A stretch of DNA of 44,324 nt from Acidobacteriota bacterium (GCA_016178945.1 JACOSH010000266.1:1-44324); one strand, 5' to 3'. Numbered from the stretch's first letter, positions 16,196 through 25,123 are shown. The notes: generated from the letters alone by a model not told the origin. A program made the numbers and translations.

Positions 16196-17593
16196 ATGCG
16201 ATGCCTGGGGACCCTCCTCGCCGCGGCTGGGCTGGCGGCCGCGCAGACCGTGTACGAGGTCGAGCGCGCGCGCACGCCGATCGTGATCGACGGCAAGCTG
16301 GACGAGCCGGCCTGGCGATCGGCGCCGCCGGCGGGCGACTTCCACTTCACCTGGTGGAAGGAGGGCGACAAGGAGCAGACCGTCGCCAAGATGCTGTGGG
16401 ACGACGACAACCTCTACGTCGGCTTCCACTGCCGCGACAAACACATCTCGGCCTACGTCACCCAGCGGCACGGTCCGGTGTCCAATGACGACTGCGTGGA
16501 GATTTTCCTGAGCCCCGATCCCGAGAAGGCCGCCAACTACTACACCTTCGAGATCAACGCCATCGGCACGATGCTCAACCGCTGCAAGACGGACTGGTGG
16601 AAAGGCCCGCCGACTTGGGAGCCGGAGGGCGTGCGCTACCGCACCAGCTTCCATGGCTGGGCCAAGAAGGACGAGTCGAAAGACGACGATCACTGGGAGG
16701 TGGAGCTGGCCATCCCGTTCAAGAACTTCGAGCGCGACGCCGCCAATACCCCGCCCCGCGAAGGCGACCAGTGGCGGCTCAACCTGAACCGCACGGGCGG
16801 GATCACCAATCGGCAGTCCAGTAGTTGGTCGCCGATCCCGGCGCCGCGGCCCCAGTTCCATACGCCCTCGGCGTTCGGATGGGTGCGCTTCGTCGACCCC
16901 CACGGGAAGGAGGAAGGCCGCGCCATCTATAATCGATCGTGCACCGGCTGTCATGGCCTGGACGGAGCGGCCGGCGATCGAGGCCCGGCGCTGGGCGCCA
17001 CGCGCAAGTACCTGCGCTCCTCGGAGGAAGATCTGTACGAGGCGATCCGCAACGGCATCGCCGGCACATTGATGCCGGCCATGGCGCTCGCCGATGCGGA
17101 CATCAAGAAGATCGTCGCGTATATTCGCGGTCTGCGCGCGACCGCCGTCAAGGAACATGTCCCCGGCGACCGCGCCGCCGGAGAAGCCCTCTTCTGGGGG
17201 AAAGGCGAGTGCGGCAAGTGCCACACCCTCGGAGGGCGCGGCGGCCTGCTGGGGCCGGATCTATCGAGCCTGGGCGCCGAGCGCCGGCTGGCGGCGATCC
17301 GGGAGGCGCTCACCCAGCCGCTGCCGCACGTGCCGCGCGGCTACCAGCCCGTGCGGCTGACCACCAGCGAGGGCCGCGCGATCCGCGGGATCGTGAAAAA
17401 CGAGAACAACTTCTCGCTGCAGGTGTTGGACGAGAGCGGCAAGCTGCACCTGCTGCTCCGCGAGGAGGTAAGCGAGATCCAGTATTCGCCGGAAGCGCTG
17501 ATGCCGCGGGACTATCAGCGGCGCCTGACCCCGGATGAGTTCCAGAACCTGCTGGCCTTTCTCAGCAAGCAGGCTCGAGGCCGAACCCGATGA
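16196..17593 (+). CDS. CBM9-like domain fused to two c-type cytochrome domains
   Basis: The exported protein has 465 residues (signal MRCLGTLLAAAGLAAAQ). Residues about 20-235 form a CBM9-like sugar-binding sandwich (IVIDGKLDEPAW, AKMLWDDDNLYVGFHC, DDCVEIFLSP, WEVELAIPFKNF). A first haem site is C249-TGCH with a likely distal Met in TLMPAMAL. A second is C339-GKCH followed by GPDLSSLG, then the beta segment REEVSEIQYSPEALMP; this half matches the planctomycete-type haem-binding module TIGR02603. The stop overlaps the PQQ dehydrogenase start by 4 bases, so it probably accepts electrons from that enzyme in the periplasm, with the CBM9 part binding a glycan or the cell surface. That partnership is inferred from the operon. 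Fusions of this kind are uncommon outside Acidobacteria and Planctomycetes. Confidence 0.88.
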   Translation: MRCLGTLLAAAGLAAAQTVYEVERARTPIVIDGKLDEPAWRSAPPAGDFHFTWWKEGDKEQTVAKMLWDDDNLYVGFHCRDKHISAYVTQRHGPVSNDDCVEIFLSPDPEKAANYYTFEINAIGTMLNRCKTDWWKGPPTWEPEGVRYRTSFHGWAKKDESKDDDHWEVELAIPFKNFERDAANTPPREGDQWRLNLNRTGGITNRQSSSWSPIPAPRPQFHTPSAFGWVRFVDPHGKEEGRAIYNRSCTGCHGLDGAAGDRGPALGATRKYLRSSEEDLYEAIRNGIAGTLMPAMALADADIKKIVAYIRGLRATAVKEHVPGDRAAGEALFWGKGECGKCHTLGGRGGLLGPDLSSLGAERRLAAIREALTQPLPHVPRGYQPVRLTTSEGRAIRGIVKNENNFSLQVLDESGKLHLLLREEVSEIQYSPEALMPRDYQRRLTPDEFQNLLAFLSKQARGRTR

Positions 17594-19155
17594 AGCCCGT
17601 CCTTCTTCTTCTTGCCGCCGGGCTCGCCACGGCGCAGGTCGCTTATCAGGACCTGGTCAAGGCCGCGCCGGAAAACTGGCTCACCTATAACGGACCGTAC
17701 CACGCCCAGCGCCACAGCCTGCTGAAACAGATTGAGCGGAGCAACGTGCGCCGCCTGGCGCCGCGGTGGATCTTTCACGTCCCTGGCGCCAATCGCCTGG
17801 AGAGCGTGCCCCTGGTGTCCGGCGGGGTGATGTATGTTTCGCAGCGTAATGAGGTCTACGCGCTGGATGGGCGCACGGGGCGTCTGATCTGGAGCTATCA
17901 GCGCCGGCCCGCGCGGCAGAAGGGGCCCAACCGCGGCGTCGCGCTGCTGGGGAACAACGTCTACTTCGGCACGCCCGACGCGTACCTGGTCGCGCTCGAC
18001 GCCCGAACCGGCAACCTGGTTTGGGAGGCCAAGCTGGCCGAAGCGGAAGACGGCTACTGGTGCCCGGTCGCGCCGCTAGCGGTGAAGGACAAGATCATCG
18101 TGGGGATCGCGCCCGGCGATCACGGGCTGAACGGCTTCCTCGACGCTTACGACGCCGAAAAAGGCCGGCGTCTCTGGCGCTGGAACGCCATCCCCGGGCC
18201 CGGCGAGCCGGGGCACGGAACCTGGGCCGGCGATTCCTGGAAGACCGGCGGCGGCGACACCTGGCTCACCGGCAGTTTCGATCCCGCGCTGAACCTGGTC
18301 TATTGGGGCATCGGCAATCCCGCGCCGGACTTCGATGGCGACGTGCGCAAGGGCGACAACCTGTACACCGAGTCGATGGTGGCGCTGGACCCGGACACCG
18401 GCCGGCTGAAGTGGCACTTCCAGTTCACCCCGCATGACCTGTTCGACTGGGACGCCGTGGAGATCCCGGTGCTGGTGGACGCGCCCTACCAGGGCGTGGC
18501 GCGCAAGCTCCTGCTGCAGGCCAACCGCAACGGCTTCTACTACGTGCTGGACCGCGCCGAGGGCCAGTACCTGCGCGGCACGCCTTTCGTGAAACTGCTC
18601 AACTGGGCGTCGGGCCTGGACTCCAAGGGCCGCCCCATCTTGGTTCCCGGGGTCGAGCCTTCGCTGCATGGAACCAAGGTCTGCCCGGCCACAGCCGGCG
18701 CCACCAACTGGATGTCGCCCGCCTACAATCCCGATACCGGCTACTTCTACGTGGTGGCGCAGGAAGGGTGCGGCATCGCCACCAAGTCGCGCGACACGTT
18801 TCGTCCGGGCGGTTTTCCCTACGTGGGAACCGGCTACATCGAAAGTCCGGAGGAGCCCTGGCAGATGCACGTGCGCGCGCTGGAGTTGACCACCGGCAAG
18901 CTGGCGTGGGACTACAAGCAGATCGGCTCGCGCGGTTATGGCGCGGGACTGCTGTCGACTGCCGGCGGCGTGCTGTTCGCCGGCGACGACCAGGGTTTCC
19001 TCACGGCGCTGGACGCGGCCACGGGCGCGCCGCTCTGGCACTTCAACACCGGCCAGCAGATCACGGCCTCGCCCATGACGTACAGCTTCAAGGGCAAGCA
19101 GTACGTGGCTCTGACGGCGGGGTCCAACGTGGTGGCGTTTGGGTTGCCGGACTAG
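17590..19155 (+). CDS. PQQ-dependent quinoprotein dehydrogenase
   Basis: This 521-residue periplasmic enzyme has a short signal (MKPVLLLLAAGLATAQ) and an eight-bladed propeller with repeated W motifs (SNVRRLAPRWIFHVPG, GRTGRLIWSYQ, ARTGNLVWEAK, TGKLAWDYKQIG, ATGAPLWHFNTG). Active-site signatures of the alcohol-dehydrogenase branch are present: GNPAPDFDGDVRKGDNLYTE and FTPHDLFDWDAVEIPVLVD, the latter holding the catalytic aspartate. It would oxidise an alcohol or sugar with PQQ and pass electrons to the cytochrome encoded just upstream, with which it overlaps by 4 bases. It is shorter than methanol dehydrogenase (about 600 residues) and I see no cytochrome domain of its own, which fits use of the upstream haem protein. 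No PQQ synthesis genes are in the window. Confidence 0.92.
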   Translation: MKPVLLLLAAGLATAQVAYQDLVKAAPENWLTYNGPYHAQRHSLLKQIERSNVRRLAPRWIFHVPGANRLESVPLVSGGVMYVSQRNEVYALDGRTGRLIWSYQRRPARQKGPNRGVALLGNNVYFGTPDAYLVALDARTGNLVWEAKLAEAEDGYWCPVAPLAVKDKIIVGIAPGDHGLNGFLDAYDAEKGRRLWRWNAIPGPGEPGHGTWAGDSWKTGGGDTWLTGSFDPALNLVYWGIGNPAPDFDGDVRKGDNLYTESMVALDPDTGRLKWHFQFTPHDLFDWDAVEIPVLVDAPYQGVARKLLLQANRNGFYYVLDRAEGQYLRGTPFVKLLNWASGLDSKGRPILVPGVEPSLHGTKVCPATAGATNWMSPAYNPDTGYFYVVAQEGCGIATKSRDTFRPGGFPYVGTGYIESPEEPWQMHVRALELTTGKLAWDYKQIGSRGYGAGLLSTAGGVLFAGDDQGFLTALDAATGAPLWHFNTGQQITASPMTYSFKGKQYVALTAGSNVVAFGLPD

Positions 19156-19301
19156 TGAGCCTGTCTCCTTCACGGCAACCGCTCCCTGAGAAGCTGTGAA
19201 ATATATCGGCAACCGCTTGCTTACGCGCGCGGCTCTGTTCGTTTTGAGCACGGAGCCGCGCGCGTAAGCAAGCGGTGCGAAATCCAATTCAAAGCTTTCC
19301 T
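19156..19301. repeat. GC-rich 24-base perfect inverted repeat in a convergent gap
   Basis: The arms are 19212-19235 and 19253-19276, exact reverse complements over 24 bases, with a 17-base loop. The left arm starts ACCGCTTGCTTACGCGCG. A one-mismatch copy of the right arm is at 24252-24275. The short motif ACCGCTCC also appears near both loci (19178 and 24223). The hairpin lies between the 3' ends of the PQQ dehydrogenase and the flavoprotein gene. It would form a very stable stem in RNA, but without a clear U-run, so it may be a REP-like dispersed element that also stops transcription. Confidence 0.85.
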
Positions 19302-20357
19302 TCAGTAACCCGCCAGCCGGCCCCTTCGAATCGGGACGGCCGCCAGCGGATCCAGCATGGCCGCAGTGGCCATCTGGACATGATGCGCGCCCGCTTCCAG
19401 GCGCAGGCGCACGTCTTCCGCCGTGGACACGCCGCCCACCGCGATCAGGCGCAGGGGTGAGCGCCTTTCGCGGATGACCGCGGCCAGCATGCGCAGCTCC
19501 TCCAGGCAGCGGCCCGCGATGGCCGCGCCGCCGATCCCACGGCGCAGCCCGCCGAACAGCGCCTGGCCATCCGGCGATCGCACCGTCGCGGTAATGGAGT
19601 TGGTGGTGCTCAGCGCGGTGGCGTAGGGCGCGACCGCCTGGACCAGCGCCTCGGCCTGAGGGCGGTTCTGGAAAAGCCCGATCTTCAGGATCAACGGGAG
19701 CTGGGGGACGGCCTCTCGTACGGCCCGCGCGATCAGGCCCGAAGCTTCGGCCGAAAGGAACAGGTCCGCTTCCTGGGTGCAGACGTTGGGACAGGAGAGA
19801 TTGGCCTCCACGGTCTGCGCGCCGGCGCCGGCCGCCCAGCGGGCGCACTGAGCGAAATCCGCGGCCACTTGCTCCAGCGTCCATCCGGGCTGCGGCGAGG
19901 CGACAACCGAAACCACCAGCACCTGGCCCGGGCCCAGGCCACGGCGCGCGCGTTCGACGTCCGCGCGCCAAACCGCCGGGTCCTTCGACGGCATACCGAA
20001 GGAAATCGCCCAGGATCGGGAGTCCGCCGCGGCCGTGACCGCGCGGCCCTCGCCGCCCAGCGCCGCCGATTCCACCGGCAGCAGATTCGGCGGCTCGTAG
20101 CAGGCACGCGCGCCGGACCGCACGGTCTTGTAGGTCAGGACATCGAATCCCAGCCCGGCGTAGTAGTGAATCCAACGGCTGTTCAGCAGCGGCCCGGCGG
20201 GAATACCCAGCGGCGAGCGCGTGGCGATCCCGCAGAAGTTCCAGTCGCCGGGGCAGTCCGGGACTGCGACGTCCGGCGGGACCTCCGGAGCATGCGCGTA
20301 GTTCCAGTCGTAGCTTTGCCGGATGTCGTAGGCGGTGAGCCGCACGCTCTCCAGCAT
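19302..20357 (-). CDS. Dihydroorotate-dehydrogenase-like flavoprotein
   Basis: The 351-residue protein has a TIM-barrel FMN-binding fold: RSPLGIPAGPLLNSRWI and LGFDVLTYKTVRS at the start, the hallmark ANLSCPNV (about 185-192) with a cysteine where class 1 enzymes keep their base, PLILKIGLF with the conserved lysine, STTNSIT, and IAVGGVSTAEDVRLRLEAGA near the phosphate end. It is clearly of the DHOD/dihydropyrimidine-dehydrogenase superfamily, but it diverges from pyrD at the N-terminus and has no pyrimidine genes beside it. It may reduce or oxidise a different ring compound. It starts 3 bases after the stop of the upstream unknown gene, which suggests one transcript. Confidence 0.8.
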   Translation of the reverse strand: MLESVRLTAYDIRQSYDWNYAHAPEVPPDVAVPDCPGDWNFCGIATRSPLGIPAGPLLNSRWIHYYAGLGFDVLTYKTVRSGARACYEPPNLLPVESAALGGEGRAVTAAADSRSWAISFGMPSKDPAVWRADVERARRGLGPGQVLVVSVVASPQPGWTLEQVAADFAQCARWAAGAGAQTVEANLSCPNVCTQEADLFLSAEASGLIARAVREAVPQLPLILKIGLFQNRPQAEALVQAVAPYATALSTTNSITATVRSPDGQALFGGLRRGIGGAAIAGRCLEELRMLAAVIRERRSPLRLIAVGGVSTAEDVRLRLEAGAHHVQMATAAMLDPLAAVPIRRGRLAGY

Positions 20358-20360
20358 ACT

Positions 20361-21527
20361 TCAGTCCGCCAGTTCGACCGCGGCGTAGACCGCGATCGGC
20401 GGCAGGTGCAGCTCCACGCCGTCGCGATCGGGCCGGACTTCGAGTGGGCGTGAGTCGCTGTCCTCGAGGGTCCACAGCCTGGCCGACCGGAAAAGACCTT
20501 TCACCCACACCGACACGGGGAATCGCCCGGGCGCGCCGGCATAGTTGATCAGGTGCACCAGCGAGCGGCGGCCGTCCGCGGAGCGCGTGTAGTGCGACCC
20601 CATGGCCCCGGCATTCCAGAACCGCACGATGTCGTTGGCGTGGCTCAAGAGCGTGGTCGCGTCGTTGGCCGCCAGGTAGGGATCGGTGAGCGCGGCTTTC
20701 GCCACGGCGATCCGGCCTTGGCCATGACGGGTCACGCGGTAGCGCGGATGCTCACCTTCGTCGCCGCCGGCGCCCCACTGGGGTCCCGTTATCAGCAGGC
20801 CACCTTGCCCGGCAAAGCGCATCAGCATGTCGCGCAGCTCGGGAGCGGGCGGCGTCGCATCCGGATAGATCACGGCTTTCAGCCCTTCGAGCGACGTCAC
20901 CCGGGATTTGTCCAGAATCCGATACGGCCGGTGCAGGCGTCCGGTCAGATTCAACACCTCGCGGCTCAGGAAGCGGTTCGAACCCGCAAAGTCCGAGATC
21001 ACCGCCAGCACGGCCAGCGGTTGGAACGAGGCCCATTCCTGGTGGCGCGAAAAGAAGGCCGCGGCGCGGGCGATCCGCTGGATCGAGTCCCGGTCATCGC
21101 CGGGCACGATCACCCAGCGCCCTCCATAGGCGGCGGCGTCGGCAAACGCCAGGAGGCGGCCCGCCATGTTCGCAGCGTCCCGGGGCGGTTCGGCGGCGAT
21201 CCACACGGTCTCTTCCGGATGAAGCGCCATTTCCAGGCGCACCAGCCAGCCGTTGGAGTCCACCCAAGGCGCGCCAGTCGGCCAGGTCTCGACCGCGTCG
21301 CCGCCCGTTCGGGAGCGGCGTAGACCCGGCCAGTTGCCCTTCACCATCACGACGTCCGCCGGCAGGCTGTCCGCATCGATCGTCTCCAGACCCAGGGTCC
21401 TGGCTTTGGCGGCTATCGCCGCGGGCGCCGCGAGCAGGCAGTTGATCTGCGTGTCCCGCAGCCAGTCGAGCCGGGACGGGTCCGTCCATCCCGGCGGCCA
21501 GTGGAGCGGATTTCGAAGCTTCGCCAC
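20361..21527 (-). CDS. Unrecognised 388-residue protein, GH42-trimerisation-like C-terminus
   Basis: I do not recognise this protein with confidence. It starts at GTG with no signal peptide. The first half reads like the end of a barrel (LDWLRDTQINCLLAAPAAIA, VVMVKGNWPGLRRSR, RWVIVPGDDRDSIQRIAR). The second half has a class I amidotransferase-like fold (FQPLAVLAVISDFAGSN, LKAVIYPDATPPAPELRDML, GGLLITGP) followed by a small beta-sandwich (RRSLVHLINYAG onward, ending PPIAVYAAVELAD). The second part resembles the trimerisation and C-terminal regions of beta-galactosidase-like (GH42) enzymes, so a glycan-related role is possible. It is the first gene of a two-gene unit with the flavoprotein and is divergent from aceE across 26 bases. 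Confidence 0.72.
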   Translation of the reverse strand: MAKLRNPLHWPPGWTDPSRLDWLRDTQINCLLAAPAAIAAKARTLGLETIDADSLPADVVMVKGNWPGLRRSRTGGDAVETWPTGAPWVDSNGWLVRLEMALHPEETVWIAAEPPRDAANMAGRLLAFADAAAYGGRWVIVPGDDRDSIQRIARAAAFFSRHQEWASFQPLAVLAVISDFAGSNRFLSREVLNLTGRLHRPYRILDKSRVTSLEGLKAVIYPDATPPAPELRDMLMRFAGQGGLLITGPQWGAGGDEGEHPRYRVTRHGQGRIAVAKAALTDPYLAANDATTLLSHANDIVRFWNAGAMGSHYTRSADGRRSLVHLINYAGAPGRFPVSVWVKGLFRSARLWTLEDSDSRPLEVRPDRDGVELHLPPIAVYAAVELAD

Positions 21528-21535
21528 GCGTCGAT

Positions 21536-21541
21536 TATAAT
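21536..21541 (+). promoter_or_regulatory. TATAAT box directly before aceE
   Basis: A perfect TATAAT ends 12 bases before the aceE ATG. The predicted transcript would have only about 5 untranslated bases. I see no good -35 hexamer at 16-19 bases and only a weak GAAAGA in place of a ribosome site. Confidence 0.5.
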
Positions 21542-21553
21542 GAAAGAAACCCC

Positions 21554-24214
21554 ATGCATCAAAACCTCCAGAATTCCGGGGATGTGGATCCCCAGGAAAC
21601 TTCGGAGTGGATCGAAGCGCTGGACCAGGTCCTGGAGGGATCCGGTCCGGTGCGCGCCGCTCAGCTCCTGCAGGCCCTTGCCGAACATGCTCGCGACGCC
21701 GGCGTGGAGCTCCCCGGGCGGGCCAACACGCCCTACCGCAACACCATTCCCGTGGAAGAGGAAGCGCCCTATCCGGGCGATCGCCTGATCGAGCGCCGCA
21801 TCAAGAGCCTGGTCCGCTGGAACGCGATGGTGATGGTGCACCGCCAGAACAAGCACGACAACGTAGGCGGCCACATCTCGACCTACGCTTCGTTGGCCAC
21901 GCTGCTGGAGGTGGGCTACAACCACTTCTTTCACGCCAGCTACGGCGATCAACCCGGAGACTTCGTGTATTTCCAGGGACACGCCTCGCCGGGCGTCTAC
22001 GCTCGCGCTTTCCTGGCCGGGCGTCTCACCGAGAAACATCTGCAGAATTTCCGCTACGAGCTGCGCGAGCACCCCGGGCTTTCCTCCTATCCGCACCCCT
22101 GGCTGATGCCGGACTTCTGGCGCTTCCCGACCGTTTCCATGGGCATCGGGCCGCTCAACTCGATCTACCAGGCGCGCTTCATGCGCTACCTGGAGAATCG
22201 CGGCCTGATCCCGGAGACGCCGCGCAAGGTGTGGGCCTTCGTCGGCGACGGAGAAACGGACGAGCCGGAAACCATGGGCTCGCTGACTCTGGCCAGCCGC
22301 GAGAAACTCGACAACCTGATTTGGGTGGTCAACTGCAATTTACAGCGGCTGGACGGCCCGGTTCGCGGCAACGGCAAGATCATCAACGAGCTGGAAGCGG
22401 CCTTCCGGGGCGCCGGCTGGAACGTCATCAAAGTGATCTGGGGCAGCGACTGGGACGGCCTGCTGGCGCGCGATCACACCGGTCTGCTCCAGAAGCGCAT
22501 GGAGGAATGCGTCGACGGCGAATACCAGGCCTTCAAGGCCAAGGGCGGGGCCTTCATCCGCAAGGAATTCTTCGGAAAGTACCCGGAGCTGTTGAAGCTG
22601 GTCGAGCACCTCAACGACGAGCAGGTTGGGCGGCTGCGGCGCGGGGGCCATGATCCGCAGAAAGTCTACAACGCCTACAAGCGCGCCGTGGCGCACGCGG
22701 GCGCGCCGACCGTGATCCTGGCCAAGACCGTGAAAGGCTACGGGCTGGCCGGCGAATCGCGCAATCCGGCGCACCAGGAGAAGAAACTCACCGAGGAAGC
22801 CATCCGGCACTTTCGCGACCGGTTTGAGATTCCCATACCGCCGGAAGTGGTCGACAATACCACCTTCTACAAGCCCCCGGACGAGAGTCCCGAGATTCGC
22901 TACCTGAAGGAGCACCGCCTGAATCTGGGTGGCTACATGCCGATCCGGGACAACCCGCCGGCTCAGTTCGACGCGCCGCCGCTGGAGTTTTTCGCCGAGT
23001 CGCTGGGCAGCTCCAAGGGCCGGCCGGTCTCGAGCACCATGGCATTTGTAGCGCTACTGAGGAACCTGCTGAAGCACCCCAAGATCGGCAAACTGGTGAC
23101 GCCGATCGTTCCCGATGAGGGCCGCACTTTCGGGATGGAGTCGATGATCCGGCAGGTCGGCATCTACGCCAGCCAGGGCCAGCTCTACACCCCGCACGAC
23201 CAGGACATGGTGCTGTACTACCGCGAGTCCAAGGACGGCCAGATGTTGGAGGAGGGGATCACCGAAGCCGGCGCGATGGCTTCCTTTACCGCCGCCGGCA
23301 CCGCTTACTCGAACTACTGCGTCGACATGGCGCCCTTTTTCACCTTCTACTCGATGTTCGGATTCCAGCGCATCGGCGATCTGATCTGGGCCTTTGCCGA
23401 CGCGCGCGGAAAGGGATTCCTGATGGGGGCCACGGCCGGGCGCACGTCGCTGTCCGGCGAGGGCCTCCAGCACTGCGACGGCCACAGCCTGGTGCTGGCG
23501 AGCACGGTGCCCACCTGCGCGGCCTATGATCCGGCCTACTCGTATGAGATCGCCGTGATCGTCCAGGACGGCTTGCGGCGCATGTACCAGGAGCGCGAAG
23601 ACCTGTTTTACTACATCACGCTCTACAACGACAACTACCCGATGCCGGAGATGCCCGAGGGCTGCCGCGAGGGCATCGCCGCGGGCATCTACCGTCTCAG
23701 ACCCGCGGCGGACGGGGAGGCCGTGGCGCAGTTGTGGGGCAGCGGCGCGATCCTGAACGAGGCCGTGCGCGCGCAGGAGATCCTGGCCGGCAAGTACGGC
23801 GTTCCGGCGGATGTGTGGTCGGTGACCAGCTACAACGTGCTGCGCAAGGAGGCGCTGGCGGTGGAGCGCTGGAACCGCCTGCATCCGCGGGAGCCGGAGA
23901 AGACTCCCCACCTGCTGAGGGCGCTCGGCAGCTCGCGGGGCCCGATCGTCGCCGCCACCGACTACATGAAGGTGGTTTCCGACCAGCTCGCCCCCTGGCT
24001 GGCGGGGCGGCTGGTCTCGCTCGGCACCGACGGCTTCGGGCGCAGCGACAACCGCGACCACCTGCGGCGGCACTTCGAGGTCAACGCCGAGTCGATCGCC
24101 GCCGCGGCGCTGTCGCGGCTGGCGCGCGAAGGGAAGTTTGAGGTGGAAAGAGCGGCCGCGGCGCTCCGGGATCTGGGCGTAGACCCCGAAAAAGTGGACC
24201 CGGCGCGGGCGTGA
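21554..24214 (+). CDS. aceE: Pyruvate dehydrogenase E1 component, homodimeric type
   Basis: The 886-residue protein matches the single-chain E1 of the pyruvate dehydrogenase complex, close to the usual length. Thiamine diphosphate binding is shown by G231-DGETDEPETMGSLTLASR ending in NLIWVVNCNLQRLDGPVRG. Other family landmarks are QNKHDNVGGHISTYASLA, NHFFHASYGDQPGDFVYFQGHASPG, the central IVPDEGRTFGMES, LSGEGLQHCDGHS and the C-terminal LGTDGFGRSDNRD, followed by a short helical end. It decarboxylates pyruvate and passes the acetyl group to the lipoyl domain of E2. No aceF or lpd lies next to it, so the E2 and E3 genes must be elsewhere. It is transcribed alone, divergent from an unrelated gene. 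Confidence 0.97.
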   Translation: MHQNLQNSGDVDPQETSEWIEALDQVLEGSGPVRAAQLLQALAEHARDAGVELPGRANTPYRNTIPVEEEAPYPGDRLIERRIKSLVRWNAMVMVHRQNKHDNVGGHISTYASLATLLEVGYNHFFHASYGDQPGDFVYFQGHASPGVYARAFLAGRLTEKHLQNFRYELREHPGLSSYPHPWLMPDFWRFPTVSMGIGPLNSIYQARFMRYLENRGLIPETPRKVWAFVGDGETDEPETMGSLTLASREKLDNLIWVVNCNLQRLDGPVRGNGKIINELEAAFRGAGWNVIKVIWGSDWDGLLARDHTGLLQKRMEECVDGEYQAFKAKGGAFIRKEFFGKYPELLKLVEHLNDEQVGRLRRGGHDPQKVYNAYKRAVAHAGAPTVILAKTVKGYGLAGESRNPAHQEKKLTEEAIRHFRDRFEIPIPPEVVDNTTFYKPPDESPEIRYLKEHRLNLGGYMPIRDNPPAQFDAPPLEFFAESLGSSKGRPVSSTMAFVALLRNLLKHPKIGKLVTPIVPDEGRTFGMESMIRQVGIYASQGQLYTPHDQDMVLYYRESKDGQMLEEGITEAGAMASFTAAGTAYSNYCVDMAPFFTFYSMFGFQRIGDLIWAFADARGKGFLMGATAGRTSLSGEGLQHCDGHSLVLASTVPTCAAYDPAYSYEIAVIVQDGLRRMYQEREDLFYYITLYNDNYPMPEMPEGCREGIAAGIYRLRPAADGEAVAQLWGSGAILNEAVRAQEILAGKYGVPADVWSVTSYNVLRKEALAVERWNRLHPREPEKTPHLLRALGSSRGPIVAATDYMKVVSDQLAPWLAGRLVSLGTDGFGRSDNRDHLRRHFEVNAESIAAAALSRLAREGKFEVERAAAALRDLGVDPEKVDPARA

Positions 24215-24294
24215 GTCTCGACAACCGCTCCATTCGTCGAATGCACTTACGGAGCCGCGCGTGTAAGCAAGCGGTGCAGTTTTTCCTGAACCTG
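24215..24294. repeat. Partial copy of the GC-rich palindrome
   Basis: 24252-24275 repeats the right arm of the 19.2 kb palindrome with one change (C to T at its twelfth base). The matching left arm is mostly lost; only ACCGCTCC remains at about 24223. It lies between the convergent aceE and FliR-like genes, as the full copy lies between two convergent genes. Confidence 0.75.
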
Positions 24295-25122
24295 TTACGC
24301 GATCCCCTTGGTCAGCCGATCGATGGCCAGCAGCATATCGACGAAGTACTTCTGGAGCTGGCCCAGGATCAGGGCCGCCGACAGGATGAACACGATCAGG
24401 CCCACCAGCGACTTGACCGGTTGGCTTTCGTTGTGGACGTTGATGCGGCCGGCCACCTTGCCCAAGGCGCCAAAAGCGATGTCGACCAGGAACAGCGCCA
24501 CCAGGACCGGCGCGCCCAGTTGCAGGGCAATGACCATGCCGTCGCCCGTCAGGCGGATCATCATCTCCATCACCGGCATGATGCCGCCGTGAAAGTGCGG
24601 GAAGGTCATCAGGGGAAGCACCACGAAACTCCGCGACAGCGCCTGGATGAAATGCAGGTGTCCGTTCATGGCCAGGAACAGGACCAGGGCCGCCTGGAAC
24701 TGAAACTGGCCCAGCGCCGAAGTGGGGCCGGGCAGTTGCGGGGAGAAGAAGGTCAACTGGTTCATGCCCCGCTGGGTATCCACGATGATGCCGGCCATCT
24801 GGACCGAGTAGAAGACCAGTTGGGTCAGCATCCCGATGGTCGCCCCGATGATAGCCTCTTTGACAATCAGGCCCACCAGCATGACGGCGGGCAGCTCGCG
24901 AGGGGCGTTCAGGGTGATGTGCGGATAGATCAGCATCGTCACCAGCGCCGCCATCCCCACCTTGATCCTGCCCGGCACCGCGTTCCCCCCCACGAACGGC
25001 GCCAGCGAAATGGCCGTCACCGACCGGGCGAACGCCAGCCCGAACATCACCAGGAACATCATCACGTCGGTCTTGATGCCGATCGTGGACAGGATCTTGG
25101 AGAGCGCGTCGAGCAGCCCCAC
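24295..25122 (-). CDS. fliR: Type III export-gate protein, FliR/SctT family
   Basis: The 275-residue membrane protein has the expected helices and motifs: FGLAFARSVTAISLAPFVGG, VPGRIKVGMAALVTMLIYP, GATIGMLTQLVFYSVQMAG with DTQRGMNQL, GQFQFQAALVLFLAMNGH and LGAPVLVALFLVDIAFG. The middle part looks flagellar (FliR), while the C-terminal VKSLVGLIVF resembles SctT, so the assignment between flagellar and injectisome is uncertain. It forms part of the export gate through which substrates cross the inner membrane. The start is GTG, 1 base after the stop of the Q/S gene. It ends the five-gene cassette. Confidence 0.86.
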   Translation of the reverse strand: MGLLDALSKILSTIGIKTDVMMFLVMFGLAFARSVTAISLAPFVGGNAVPGRIKVGMAALVTMLIYPHITLNAPRELPAVMLVGLIVKEAIIGATIGMLTQLVFYSVQMAGIIVDTQRGMNQLTFFSPQLPGPTSALGQFQFQAALVLFLAMNGHLHFIQALSRSFVVLPLMTFPHFHGGIMPVMEMMIRLTGDGMVIALQLGAPVLVALFLVDIAFGALGKVAGRINVHNESQPVKSLVGLIVFILSAALILGQLQKYFVDMLLAIDRLTKGIA

Positions 25123-25123
25123 G

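Noticed and set aside
16127-17224. Extension of the sulfatase frame into the CBM9/cytochrome gene
   Set aside because: The Tat signal at 16126 marks the start, and the opposite strand has convincing cytochrome and CBM9 motifs.
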